Origin: Alphaproteobacteria bacterium
GTDB lineage: Bacteria; Pseudomonadota; Alphaproteobacteria; UBA2136; UBA6156
Assembly (NCBI GenBank): GCA_027490875.1
Contig: JAIXXE010000085.1
Span: 1-11,969 of the forward strand
Length of the DNA: 11,969 bases
Direction of reading: 5' to 3'
Part shown: one piece after another, positions 1 to 6,281 of the stretch
Numbering within the stretch: the first letter of the stretch is position 1
Layout: each line of letters begins with the position of its first letter
Program-made: the position numbers and the translations under genes
The notes under the pieces: model-generated
What the model was told of the DNA's origin: nothing
The model's database searches: none
The model's input: only the letters and a program-made list of their open reading frames with translations

Positions 1-580
1 CATCAGGCGCAACGGCGGCCACCTGCATCCCTGCCCCGAGGGTTTTGATGCCTTCGTTGTGATGACTGTTCACGCCAATCTCGGGCTGGTTAACCAAGCG
101 GTGCAGCAGGGTATTGGGCTGAATCTGCACAGTATGGGCAATCTGGGTCGGGGCAACGCTGCGATGCGGCGCTGGGTTGGGGACGCTTTCGGCCACCCGC
201 CAGTGCAACAGCCCGCCCGTGGCAGCCACCAGTTCCTGCATGCCAGCGCAAATGCCTAAAAATGGTATCTGGCGCGCCAGCACCTCACGGATCAAGGTTT
301 CATTCAATACGGTGCGTGGGTGCTCGTCGGGGATGCCGTGGCCATCGCCGTACCAGCGGCTGGGGCTGGGGTAGTCGCCACCGGGCACCACAATCCCTTG
401 CACGGTGTTAAGCACCGCGTTTTGTGCAGCTTCAAGCAGCGGCAACCCAATCGGCAGCCCACCCATTGCCCATACCGCGTGAAAATAGCTCTCCCGAATC
501 GCATAATACGGCCGTGGGCTAAAGCTGCCTTCGGCCTGCCAATCCATCATAATGCCAATCAGGGGTCTGGAAGTTTCCAT
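1..580 (-). CDS. Peptidase C26 / gamma-glutamyl-GABA hydrolase-like class I amidotransferase, 3' end missing
   Basis: Partial gene: the reading frame stays open to the left edge, giving 193 codons from the ATG at 580. The family hydrolyses gamma-glutamyl bonds with a Cys-His-Glu triad; PuuD of putrescine breakdown is the best-known member. Visible landmarks are the RPLIGI start of the fold, VVPGGDYPSPSRWYG at about residues 64-78, the nucleophile elbow LGICAGMQ with Cys111, and VNSHHNEG at about 170-177, the usual VNSxHHQ-type segment. The C-terminal His/Glu of the triad would lie outside the window. An in-frame ATG at 598, with AAGGA nine bases upstream, would add MLYKEC; I prefer 580 because family members normally begin just before the R-P-x-I-G motif, and AAGGA also lies just ahead of it. 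It is divergent from tadA with at most 21 bp between start codons. The true substrate is unknown; no polyamine genes are adjacent. Confidence 0.85.
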   Translation of the reverse strand, partial: METSRPLIGIMMDWQAEGSFSPRPYYAIRESYFHAVWAMGGLPIGLPLLEAAQNAVLNTVQGIVVPGGDYPSPSRWYGDGHGIPDEHPRTVLNETLIREVLARQIPFLGICAGMQELVAATGGLLHWRVAESVPNPAPHRSVAPTQIAHTVQIQPNTLLHRLVNQPEIGVNSHHNEGIKTLGAGMQVAAVAPD

Positions 581-601
581 GCATTCCTTGTAAAGCATGC
601 C

Positions 602-1057
602 ATGGTTTCCTTCAACCCACACCCCCTCATGCAGGCCGCCTTGGCCGAGGCCCGTGTGGCCGCCGCCGCTGGCGAAGTGCCGGTGGGCATGGTGTTGGCG
701 GGCCCGGATGGCAGTATTTTGGCCACCGCCCACAACCAAGTGGAAGCCCAACGTAGCCCGCTGGCCCATGCCGAAATGCTTTGCTTGCAGCAAGCTTTAG
801 CCCACGTTGGGGAAAAATACCTGACGGGCTGTACGCTGGCCGTCACGCTGGAGCCCTGCCCCATGTGCATGGCAGCGCTGTGCCACGCCCGCGTGGCCCG
901 CGTGGTGTTTGGCGCCTACGACCCAAAGAGCGGCGGCACCGTCAACGGCCCGCGCGTGGCCAACTTTATGCACCACCAGCCCGAAATTCTGGGCGGGATT
1001 GAAGAAGCCGCCTGCGCTGCCCTATTAACCGATTTTTTTAAGGGTTTGCGGGGCTAG
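602..1057 (+). CDS. tadA: tRNA adenosine(34) deaminase TadA
   Basis: Converts adenosine-34 to inosine in the tRNA-Arg(ACG) anticodon, a zinc-dependent cytoplasmic reaction that allows wobble decoding of CGN codons. The 151-residue product matches the family's usual length of about 150-170. It carries the deaminase zinc site: His56 and Glu58 in HAEM, and Cys86 and Cys89 in LEPCPMCMAAL. The spacing is the same as the E. coli enzyme within one residue. The N-terminal part (AAAAGEVPVGMVL) and C-terminal VANF segment also fit TadA. The frame is open upstream to 320, but that stretch is antisense to the neighbouring amidotransferase. The ATG at 602 starts where TadA homologues start, although no good ribosome binding site precedes it. 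Its 3' end overlaps convergent dusB by 20 bp. Confidence 0.95.
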   Translation: MVSFNPHPLMQAALAEARVAAAAGEVPVGMVLAGPDGSILATAHNQVEAQRSPLAHAEMLCLQQALAHVGEKYLTGCTLAVTLEPCPMCMAALCHARVARVVFGAYDPKSGGTVNGPRVANFMHHQPEILGGIEEAACAALLTDFFKGLRG

Positions 1058-2108
1058 GCATCTCAGCCCGAGCCTGCCCTTGATACAGCGCCTGCAACTC
1101 CGCGCACAGCACCCCTGCGTCACTGATGTCATTAAGCCGCATCCGTAGCTCGCGGCCTCCCACTAAGCCCTTGGTGTAGCCCGCAATATGCTTGCGCATG
1201 TGGTGAATGCCGGAAAACTCGCCGTACAGTTCCACCGCCAGGGCCACATGCTCGCGCACGATGTCGTACTGCTGCTGCAAGTCGGGTGCAGGTAAGTATT
1301 CGCCCGTTTTCAGGTAATGGGCCACTTGGCCCAACAGCCACGGGCGGCCATAGGTGGCGCGGCCAATCATCACGCCATCGCAGCCGCTTTGCTCCAGCGC
1401 CTTTACGGCATCGTCGGGCGTTTCAATATCGCCGTTTACCAGCACGGGGATGCGCACGGCCTCTTTTATCTTCCGTACAGCCGCCCAATCGGCACTCCCT
1501 GTGTACATCTGGGCACGGGTGCGACCATGAATCGCCAGCAGCTGCACGCCGCAGTCTTCGGCAATCTTGGCAATTTCGGGGCCATTCTTGCGGGCTTCAT
1601 CCCAGCCCAAGCGGGTTTTCAGCGTTACGGGCACGCTCACCGCGTCCACCACGCGGCTCACAATCTCGCGCACCAGATTCGGCTCCTTCATCAGATAGCT
1701 GCCCGCCATGCAGTTCACCACCTTCTTCACGGGGCAGCCAAGATTAATGTCAATCACATCGGCCCCTGCCAGCTCGTTGGTGCGGGCGGCAGCCGCCATA
1801 TTGGTGGGCGAGGCCCCCGCCAACTGCACACTATGAACCCCCTGCCGGGCATCAAACGTGGCCTTTTGGGCCGCCACGGTGGCGCCGCGCACCACGCCTT
1901 CGGCGGCAATCATCTCGCTCACCACCAACCCTGCCCCAAACCGCTTGTTCAACAGGCGGGTGGGCCGGTCGGTAATCTCGGTCATTGGTGCCAAAACTAC
2001 ATTGTTTTCAAGATTATGCTGGCCTATCTTAATCTTAGGCAACGGCACATGCGCCCTTTCCGCCAGCGGCGGGGTAAGCTCTTGAACGGTTATATGGCCT
2101 TGCAGCAT
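1038..2108 (-). CDS. dusB: tRNA-dihydrouridine synthase, DusB type
   Basis: FMN-dependent enzyme that reduces uridines in the tRNA D-loop using NADPH. The product is a TIM-barrel flavoprotein of 356 residues from the ATG at 2108. Seen in order: VVLAPMTEITDRP at about 38-50, VQLAGASP, INLGCPVKKV with the catalytic Cys125, MAGSYLM, LKTRLGWDE, LAIHGRTRAQMYTGSADW, VLVNGDIETPDDA and DGVMIGRATYGRPW. These are diagnostic for Dus, and the overall pattern fits DusB best. The start is uncertain: the ATG has no ribosome binding site and gives about 20 extra residues. An in-frame GTG at 2048 sits behind AAAGG at good spacing and gives a 336-residue protein starting VPLPKIKIG, closer to family length. In many gammaproteobacteria dusB is paired with fis, and in many alphaproteobacteria with ntrB/ntrC; neither is present here. 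Confidence 0.93.
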   Translation of the reverse strand: MLQGHITVQELTPPLAERAHVPLPKIKIGQHNLENNVVLAPMTEITDRPTRLLNKRFGAGLVVSEMIAAEGVVRGATVAAQKATFDARQGVHSVQLAGASPTNMAAAARTNELAGADVIDINLGCPVKKVVNCMAGSYLMKEPNLVREIVSRVVDAVSVPVTLKTRLGWDEARKNGPEIAKIAEDCGVQLLAIHGRTRAQMYTGSADWAAVRKIKEAVRIPVLVNGDIETPDDAVKALEQSGCDGVMIGRATYGRPWLLGQVAHYLKTGEYLPAPDLQQQYDIVREHVALAVELYGEFSGIHHMRKHIAGYTKGLVGGRELRMRLNDISDAGVLCAELQALYQGQARAEMPSPANP

Positions 2109-2214
2109 GGGGGGTGTTTGGAGATAATTTAATTATTCGTCAAGGACTATTGTATTTTTATAAAACTAGGTATACAGTAAAAATCAACTTTTTCTCGTTT
2201 ATAAGGACCCTGTT
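2109..2214. promoter_or_regulatory. AT-rich divergent intergenic region, probable promoters both ways
   Basis: This 106-bp stretch between the starts of dusB (minus) and the membrane-protein gene (plus) is far richer in A/T than the rest of the window, most clearly between 2122 and 2204. Weak sigma-70-like pieces are visible on plus: TTGTAT at 2150-2155, then TATACA at 2171-2176 (spacer only 15) or TACAGT at 2173-2178 (spacer 17). On minus there is TTGATT (2187-2182) with a TATAAA-like element 19 bases on. None is a strong match, so exact start sites are not called. Confidence 0.4.
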
Positions 2215-2934
2215 ATGGCCAACCTTAGTCCTGCCACCGAACTGATGCTGCTTGGGCATCCCATCAGCCGAATTTTCTACGACGTCGGCATCCAAATCAT
2301 CGCCGAAGTCTTTAAGCTTCTTTTTATTGCCGTCGTGGTAGTGCTGATGTGGGGAACTGCACGGTACTATTGGGAACGCTGGCGCCGCAAGGATACCCGT
2401 AATGTGTCCTTCACAGTCAACTACATAGACAAAGACAACACGCTGTTAATCCGGCCAATCGGGCGGCAGATTCCAGTGGAATATCTGTTTCCTGACCCAG
2501 TCATGCGCCGTGCCTTTGTTGCGTCGTCGAAACGCACCGGACAGGTACCCAAATATCCCATCATGGAATTTTCTGACTCAACAATGCGCCATGAAAGCAT
2601 GAGCCACCTGCGCAGCTGGATAACAGATGAATTCAAGGAGGGCTACATGATGGCCGCCGCTGGGTTGCCGACAGTGCGTAAACGGTTTGTCGTCATGCCA
2701 GTGTACGAGCAGTACCCGCTCATGACGAGAGAACAAATACGAGTTGTCGCCACGGAAATACACCAGATTGAGGGGTTGCAGCCCGAGCCGGATACGGTAA
2801 AGTTCGAGATCCCAAAGCACCGTTATCGCCTGTCGACAATCGCAGAAATTGCTAACTTCTGGCGTTTTTGCGATCCAGATGACAGAAGAGATTTCGTGGT
2901 CGACATCGAGTTCCCTAAATCTTGTTTCGAATGA
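2215..2934 (+). CDS. Unrecognised single-pass membrane protein, 239 aa
   Basis: I do not recognise a family. The start is well supported: AAGGA at 2203-2207 lies seven bases before the ATG. One hydrophobic segment is clear at about residues 30-50 (AEVFKLLFIAVVVVLMWGTA), followed at once by RYYWERWRRKD. By the positive-inside rule this places the large C-terminal part (about 190 residues) in the cytoplasm. That part is soluble-looking and mixed in charge, and a PVEYLFPDP segment near residue 90 is typical of no domain I know. Codon choice is less GC-biased than in dusB or the suf genes (more ATA, ACA, TCG, CGA-type codons), which suggests low expression or later acquisition. It stands alone, ending at a hairpin (2962-2982) shared with the convergent HIT gene. 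The neighbours give no functional hint. Confidence 0.75.
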   Translation: MANLSPATELMLLGHPISRIFYDVGIQIIAEVFKLLFIAVVVVLMWGTARYYWERWRRKDTRNVSFTVNYIDKDNTLLIRPIGRQIPVEYLFPDPVMRRAFVASSKRTGQVPKYPIMEFSDSTMRHESMSHLRSWITDEFKEGYMMAAAGLPTVRKRFVVMPVYEQYPLMTREQIRVVATEIHQIEGLQPEPDTVKFEIPKHRYRLSTIAEIANFWRFCDPDDRRDFVVDIEFPKSCFE

Positions 2935-2961
2935 ACACCCAACAGCCGACGCAGACTACAC

Positions 2962-2982
2962 CCCCCGCCCAAGAGGCGGGGG
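2962..2982 (+). terminator. GC-rich hairpin between convergent genes
   Basis: A perfect 8-bp stem (CCCCCGCC at 2962-2969, GGCGGGGG at 2975-2982) with a five-base loop lies 27 bp after the membrane-protein stop and 9 bp from the end of the HIT gene. On plus it is followed ten bases later by only a TTTT run; on minus there is no T tract. It is probably a modest terminator for the plus-strand gene or a shared 3' stabilising hairpin. Confidence 0.55.
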
Positions 2983-2991
2983 AGTGGCGTT

Positions 2992-3402
2992 TTAAAGCTC
3001 CAGAATCGCCTTCAGTTCCGCCGCCCGCATCACCGCCTCAACGCCACTGTAGGGCTTGGGCTGGGCATGGCCCCACACGGGCTTGGGCCAGGCCTCGTCG
3101 CCCTCGGTGCGGGCAATGATATGGATATGCAGCTGCGGCACCATGTTGCCTATCGCACCCACGTTCATTTTGGTGGGCTTACACAGGGCTTTCAGCCGGT
3201 CGTGCACCAAGGCCACTTCATCCATCACCAGCGGGTAATCCATCGGCGCGAGGTCGGTTAAATCGCGGCAGCCAGTGCGCATGGGCACCAGAATCAGCCA
3301 CGGGAATTGCGCAAATTGCGCATTAAGCAGCACGCGGCAGATGGGCAGGTCGCCCACCACCACACAGTCGGCAGCCAGTTGGGGGTGAAGGGTGAAGGTC
3401 AT
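2992..3402 (-). CDS. HIT-family nucleotide-binding protein
   Basis: A 136-residue protein of the histidine-triad superfamily, small hydrolases or transferases acting on nucleotide phosphoesters such as Ap4A or AMP-conjugates. Support: FPWLILVPMRTGCRDLTDL in the first half, the helix region with DRLKALCKPTKMNVGAIGN, then QLHIHIIAR (His92, His94) followed by DEAWPKPVWG. The canonical motif is H-x-H-x-H; here the first position is Gln90, with the nucleophile position (His92) and the last His (94) kept. I believe this QLHxH form is common in a proteobacterial HIT subgroup, so the protein is probably active, but the substrate cannot be named. The start ATG has AAAGG about twelve bases upstream, a long spacing. 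It is divergent from sufB. Confidence 0.88.
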   Translation of the reverse strand: MTFTLHPQLAADCVVVGDLPICRVLLNAQFAQFPWLILVPMRTGCRDLTDLAPMDYPLVMDEVALVHDRLKALCKPTKMNVGAIGNMVPQLHIHIIARTEGDEAWPKPVWGHAQPKPYSGVEAVMRAAELKAILEL

Positions 3403-3460
3403 GGCAGCACAGTAACCTTTTTAGAGGGCGGGTGAAAGTTGGAATGGCCCTTTTCAATCT

Positions 3461-3487
3461 AAAAACCCTAACCCATTAGGTGTTTTT
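3461..3487 (+). promoter_or_regulatory. Inverted repeat upstream of sufB (operator or leader hairpin)
   Basis: The arms AAAAACCCTAA (3461-3471) and TTAGGTGTTTTT (3476-3487) pair over 11 bp with a single unpaired T and a four-base loop. The element ends 30 bp before the sufB start. The only genes flanking it are divergent (HIT and sufB), so no gene needs a terminator here. That favours an operator for an iron/Fe-S regulator or a short attenuator in the sufB leader. It does not match the Fur, Irr, RirA or IscR consensus sequences well enough for me to name a regulator. Confidence 0.45.
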
Positions 3488-3517
3488 ATTTGGGCCAATC
3501 TGTGCCAAAGAAAAGTC

Positions 3518-5038
3518 ATGCAACAACCACAGCCCGTGCGGGAAGCCAATACTCGGGAAGAGCTTCAAGAAACGCTCCAGACGCTGGAAGAGCTTGGCAG
3601 TGGTTACAAGTACGGCTTTGAATCGGCGGTGGTGAGCGACACCGCACCCCCCGGTTTAACCGAGGACACCATCCGGTTTCTCTCCGCCAAAAAGGAAGAA
3701 CCCGTCTGGCTGCTGGAGTGGCGCCTCAAGGCCTTTAAGCAATGGCAGAGCATGCCGACCCCCGTGTGGCAAAAGCCGCAGGTGCCGCCGATCGATTTTC
3801 AGGCCATTTCCTACTACTCGGTGCCCAAGGGGATGGACAGCAAGCCCAAAAGCCTGAGCGAGATTGACCCCGAGATTCTCCGCACCTACGAAAAGCTGGG
3901 TATTCCGTTGGCCGAGCAGGAGATTCTGGCCGGCATTCGGGATGGCGCCCCCGCCAGCAGCAAAATAGCGGTCGACGCGGTGTTCGACAGTGTCTCGGTC
4001 GCCACCACCTTTCGGGAAGAACTGGCCAAGGCTGGCGTGATTTTCTGCCCGATTTCCGAAGCTGTGCGCAACCACCCCGCGCTGGTGCAGCAGTACCTAG
4101 CCAGCGTGGTGCCCGTGGCCGACAATTACTACGCCGCACTGAACTGCGCCGTGTTTACCGATGGCAGCTTTGTGTATGTGCCCAAAGGCGTGCGCTGCCC
4201 GATGGAACTAAGCACCTATTTCCGCATCAACGCACGCAACACCGGCCAGTTTGAACGCACCCTGATTATCGCCGAGGAAGGCAGCTACGTTAGCTACTTG
4301 GAAGGTTGCACCGCCCCGCAGCGCGATGAGAACCAACTGCACGCTGCGGTGGTGGAACTGATTGCCCACGAACGCGCCGAGATTAAATACTCCACCGTGC
4401 AAAACTGGTACCCGGGCGACGCCAACGGCAAGGGCGGGATTTATAACTTCGTGACCAAACGGGCGCTTTGTGCCGGTAAAAAAAGCAAGGTCAGCTGGAC
4501 ACAGGTAGAAACCGGCAGCGCGATTACCTGGAAGTACCCCAGCTGCATTCTGCAAGGCGATGAAAGTGTGGGCGAGTTCTACAGCGTGGCCCTCACCCGC
4601 CAACGGCAGGCCGCCGATACGGGCACCAAAATGATTCACCGGGGCAAGCGCACCCGCAGCATTATTATCAGCAAGGGCATCAGCGCCGATAGCGGCGACA
4701 ACACCTACCGCGGGTTGGTTGAGATTGGCCCCAAGGCCAGTCACAGCCGTAACTTTACCCAATGCGACAGCCTGCTGATTGGCAACCAGTGCGGCGCGCA
4801 CACCATTCCGTACATTACGGTAAAGAATGCCACCAGCACCGCCGAGCACGAGGCCACCACCAGCAAGATTAGCGACGACCAACTATTCTACTGCGCCCAA
4901 CGCGGACTTACCGAGCAAGATGCCGTGGCGATGATTGTGAACGGCTTTGCCAAGGAAGTGCTCCAGCAACTGCCGATGGAGTTTGCCGTGGAAGCCCAAA
5001 AGCTGCTGGCGATTAGTTTGGAAGGCAGTGTAGGGTAA
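3518..5038 (+). CDS. sufB: Fe-S cluster assembly scaffold SufB
   Basis: SufB forms, with SufC and SufD, the SufBC2D complex on which Fe-S clusters are built in the cytoplasm; it receives persulfide sulfur from SufS. The product is 506 residues (E. coli SufB is 495), so full length. Typical segments are SGYKYGFES near the N-terminus, YYSVPKG, the central core with VYVPKGVRCPMELSTYFRIN, EGCTAPQRDENQLHAAVVEL, YPGDANGKGGIYNFVTKR, WKYPSCILQGD, and RNFTQCDSLLIGNQCGAHT. Cys416 in QCDS corresponds by position to the E. coli cluster-building Cys405. The start ATG has only a purine-rich AAAGAAAAG stretch upstream. This is the first gene of the suf cluster but is separated from sufC by 474 bp, unlike the tightly packed genes downstream. 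Confidence 0.97.
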   Translation: MQQPQPVREANTREELQETLQTLEELGSGYKYGFESAVVSDTAPPGLTEDTIRFLSAKKEEPVWLLEWRLKAFKQWQSMPTPVWQKPQVPPIDFQAISYYSVPKGMDSKPKSLSEIDPEILRTYEKLGIPLAEQEILAGIRDGAPASSKIAVDAVFDSVSVATTFREELAKAGVIFCPISEAVRNHPALVQQYLASVVPVADNYYAALNCAVFTDGSFVYVPKGVRCPMELSTYFRINARNTGQFERTLIIAEEGSYVSYLEGCTAPQRDENQLHAAVVELIAHERAEIKYSTVQNWYPGDANGKGGIYNFVTKRALCAGKKSKVSWTQVETGSAITWKYPSCILQGDESVGEFYSVALTRQRQAADTGTKMIHRGKRTRSIIISKGISADSGDNTYRGLVEIGPKASHSRNFTQCDSLLIGNQCGAHTIPYITVKNATSTAEHEATTSKISDDQLFYCAQRGLTEQDAVAMIVNGFAKEVLQQLPMEFAVEAQKLLAISLEGSVG

Positions 5039-5063
5039 TGAAGCACGCCCCTTACACAACCCT

Positions 5064-5105
5064 AAAAACGCCAAAGGCGCATTCCCAAACTGGAACGCGC
5101 CTTTG
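5064..5105 (-). terminator. Rho-independent terminator for the minus-strand small gene
   Basis: The arms 5072-5085 and 5092-5105 form a 14-position stem with one A/C mismatch and a six-base loop. Read on the minus strand the stem is followed after three bases by TTTTT (5068-5064). It lies 18 bp past the stop of the minus-strand small gene and 33 bp past the sufB stop. The T tract is only on the minus-strand side, so it is oriented for the small gene; on plus it may still hinder sufB read-through or protect the sufB mRNA end. Confidence 0.7.
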
Positions 5106-5123
5106 TAACCGTCGGGGTTTGGC

Positions 5124-5342
5124 TCAGATGTTAGCCGCCCCCCCCTTGCCTTCGAAGCGCGCACGCTGGGCCTCCAGCGCGGCCTCTGGCAAGGCAGCAG
5201 GTATAGCCGTTGTTCCAGCTGGAACCTTGGCCACAGCAACCCTGCCTAGGACAAGCCCCAAGTCGTGGAAGTCACGACTTAAAACCGGTGCTCCCTCCCA
5301 AAGAAATTTATCCTTATCACTTTCATTTCCTCCCACCGGCAT
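5124..5342 (-). CDS. Unrecognised 72-aa protein encoded antisense inside the suf operon
   Basis: I do not recognise a family. It is supported as a gene by the strongest ribosome binding site in the window (AAGGAGG at 5354-5348, five bases before the ATG at 5342), an in-frame stop upstream that fixes the start, and a terminator just past its stop. The protein is plausible as a small soluble domain: a charged N-terminus (NESDKDKFLWEG), a hydrophobic stretch FHDLGLVLGRVAVAKVPAG at about residues 25-43, then an Ala/Glu/Arg-rich helix and a GGAAN tail. No signal peptide or membrane segment is seen. Codons include GGA, AGT, TTA, CTA, ATA and ACA, which the adjacent suf genes avoid, suggesting different ancestry or low expression. 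A competing plus-strand frame (5038-5511) covers the same bases and is judged less likely. Its transcription would run against suf transcription. Confidence 0.55.
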   Translation of the reverse strand: MPVGGNESDKDKFLWEGAPVLSRDFHDLGLVLGRVAVAKVPAGTTAIPAALPEAALEAQRARFEGKGGAANI

Positions 5343-5512
5343 AGTGTCCTCCTTCGGAAAAGCCGGGTCACCCGTGTCCGCCCCACGGGCTGGGGACGCA
5401 ATTCAGCCGGTTGGATCCAGCTGTACAAAAGTTTTGGGCACAAACGGTGCCTTAGTAAACCATAAGCATGGGGCAGCGGTAAGCTTCTCGCAAGATAGGA
5501 TAATACACTGAT

Positions 5513-6277
5513 ATGAAACATATTTTAGAAATAGAAGCTCTGCAAGCCCGCGTGACCGAGGCCGACAAGGCCATTCTGCACGGCGTTTCCTTAACCCTCG
5601 GCGCGGGCGAATTGCACGCGATTATGGGCCCCAACGGGGCGGGTAAATCAACGCTTGGCTACACGCTGGCGGGCCGCGAAGGCTACGAAGTGACCGGCGG
5701 CAGCGTCAAGTTTTTAGGCGAAGACCTGCTGACGCAGGAACCCGACGAACGGGCCCGCGCGGGCGTATTCTTGGCCTTTCAGTACCCCGTCGAGCTGCCC
5801 GGCGTGAACGTGGCCACCTTTTTGCGCACGGCGCTGAACGCCCACCGCACCGCGCACGGCGAAGCCGAATTGGATGCGCTGGCGTTTGTTAAGCTCTGCC
5901 GCGCCGCCATGGCCGAACTGCATATGCCCGAAAGCTTTTTAACCCGTAACGTGAACGCGGGGTTTTCCGGCGGCGAGAAGAAGCGCTTCGAGATTCTGCA
6001 AATGGCGCTGCTGCAACCACGGTTAGCGATTCTGGATGAAACCGATTCGGGCTTGGATATCGACGCCCTGCGCATCGTGGCCGCAGGCGTGAATGCCCTA
6101 CGCACCCCCAGCAATGCCTTTTTGGTGATTACCCACTACCAACGTCTGCTGGAGTACCTAAAGCCCACCCATGTGCACATCATGGCGGCGGGGAAGATTG
6201 TACGGTCGGGCGGGCCTGAACTGGCCATTCAGCTGGAAGCCGAAGGCTACGACAGCCTGCTCGGGAACGCGGCCTAG
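5513..6277 (+). CDS. sufC: Fe-S assembly ATPase SufC
   Basis: ABC-type ATPase of the SufBC2D scaffold; ATP-driven dimerisation opens the SufB-SufD interface for cluster formation. It is cytoplasmic, with no membrane partner. All nucleotide-binding motifs are intact over 254 residues: Walker A GPNGAGKST (39-47), Q-loop Gln90 in FQYP, signature FSGGEKKR (151-158), Walker B LAILDE (171-176) with DSGLD, and the switch His208 in ITHYQRLL. FQYPVELPGV and NAGFSGGEKKR are SufC-specific. The start follows an AGGA that lies rather far upstream (about 12 bases). It begins 474 bp after sufB, so it probably needs its own promoter or read-through across the interruption. It is followed by sufD after four bases. 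Confidence 0.97.
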   Translation: MKHILEIEALQARVTEADKAILHGVSLTLGAGELHAIMGPNGAGKSTLGYTLAGREGYEVTGGSVKFLGEDLLTQEPDERARAGVFLAFQYPVELPGVNVATFLRTALNAHRTAHGEAELDALAFVKLCRAAMAELHMPESFLTRNVNAGFSGGEKKRFEILQMALLQPRLAILDETDSGLDIDALRIVAAGVNALRTPSNAFLVITHYQRLLEYLKPTHVHIMAAGKIVRSGGPELAIQLEAEGYDSLLGNAA

Positions 6278-6281
6278 GCCT

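Noticed and set aside
320..601. 94-codon N-terminal extension of tadA
   Set aside because: It is antisense to the amidotransferase gene; TadA proteins start at the position of the ATG at 602.
1317..2132. 271-codon plus-strand frame, His-rich
   Set aside because: It is antisense to dusB, whose protein has all Dus motifs. The His/Gly-rich translation is what the complement of GC-biased codons gives.
4208..4882. 224-codon minus-strand frame inside sufB
   Set aside because: sufB is unmistakable on plus and continuous over this stretch; the antisense product has no recognisable features.
5343..5512. Possible riboswitch or tRNA-like element upstream of sufC, with short hairpins at 5371-5389 and 5438-5452
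   Set aside because: The stems are 5-6 bp only, with no T-loop, anticodon arm or known aptamer core, and no convincing -35/-10 pair.
6171..6281. 37-codon N-terminal extension of sufD
   Set aside because: It lies within the sufC coding end; SufD homologues begin near the W-K-F-T motif that follows the ATG at 6282.
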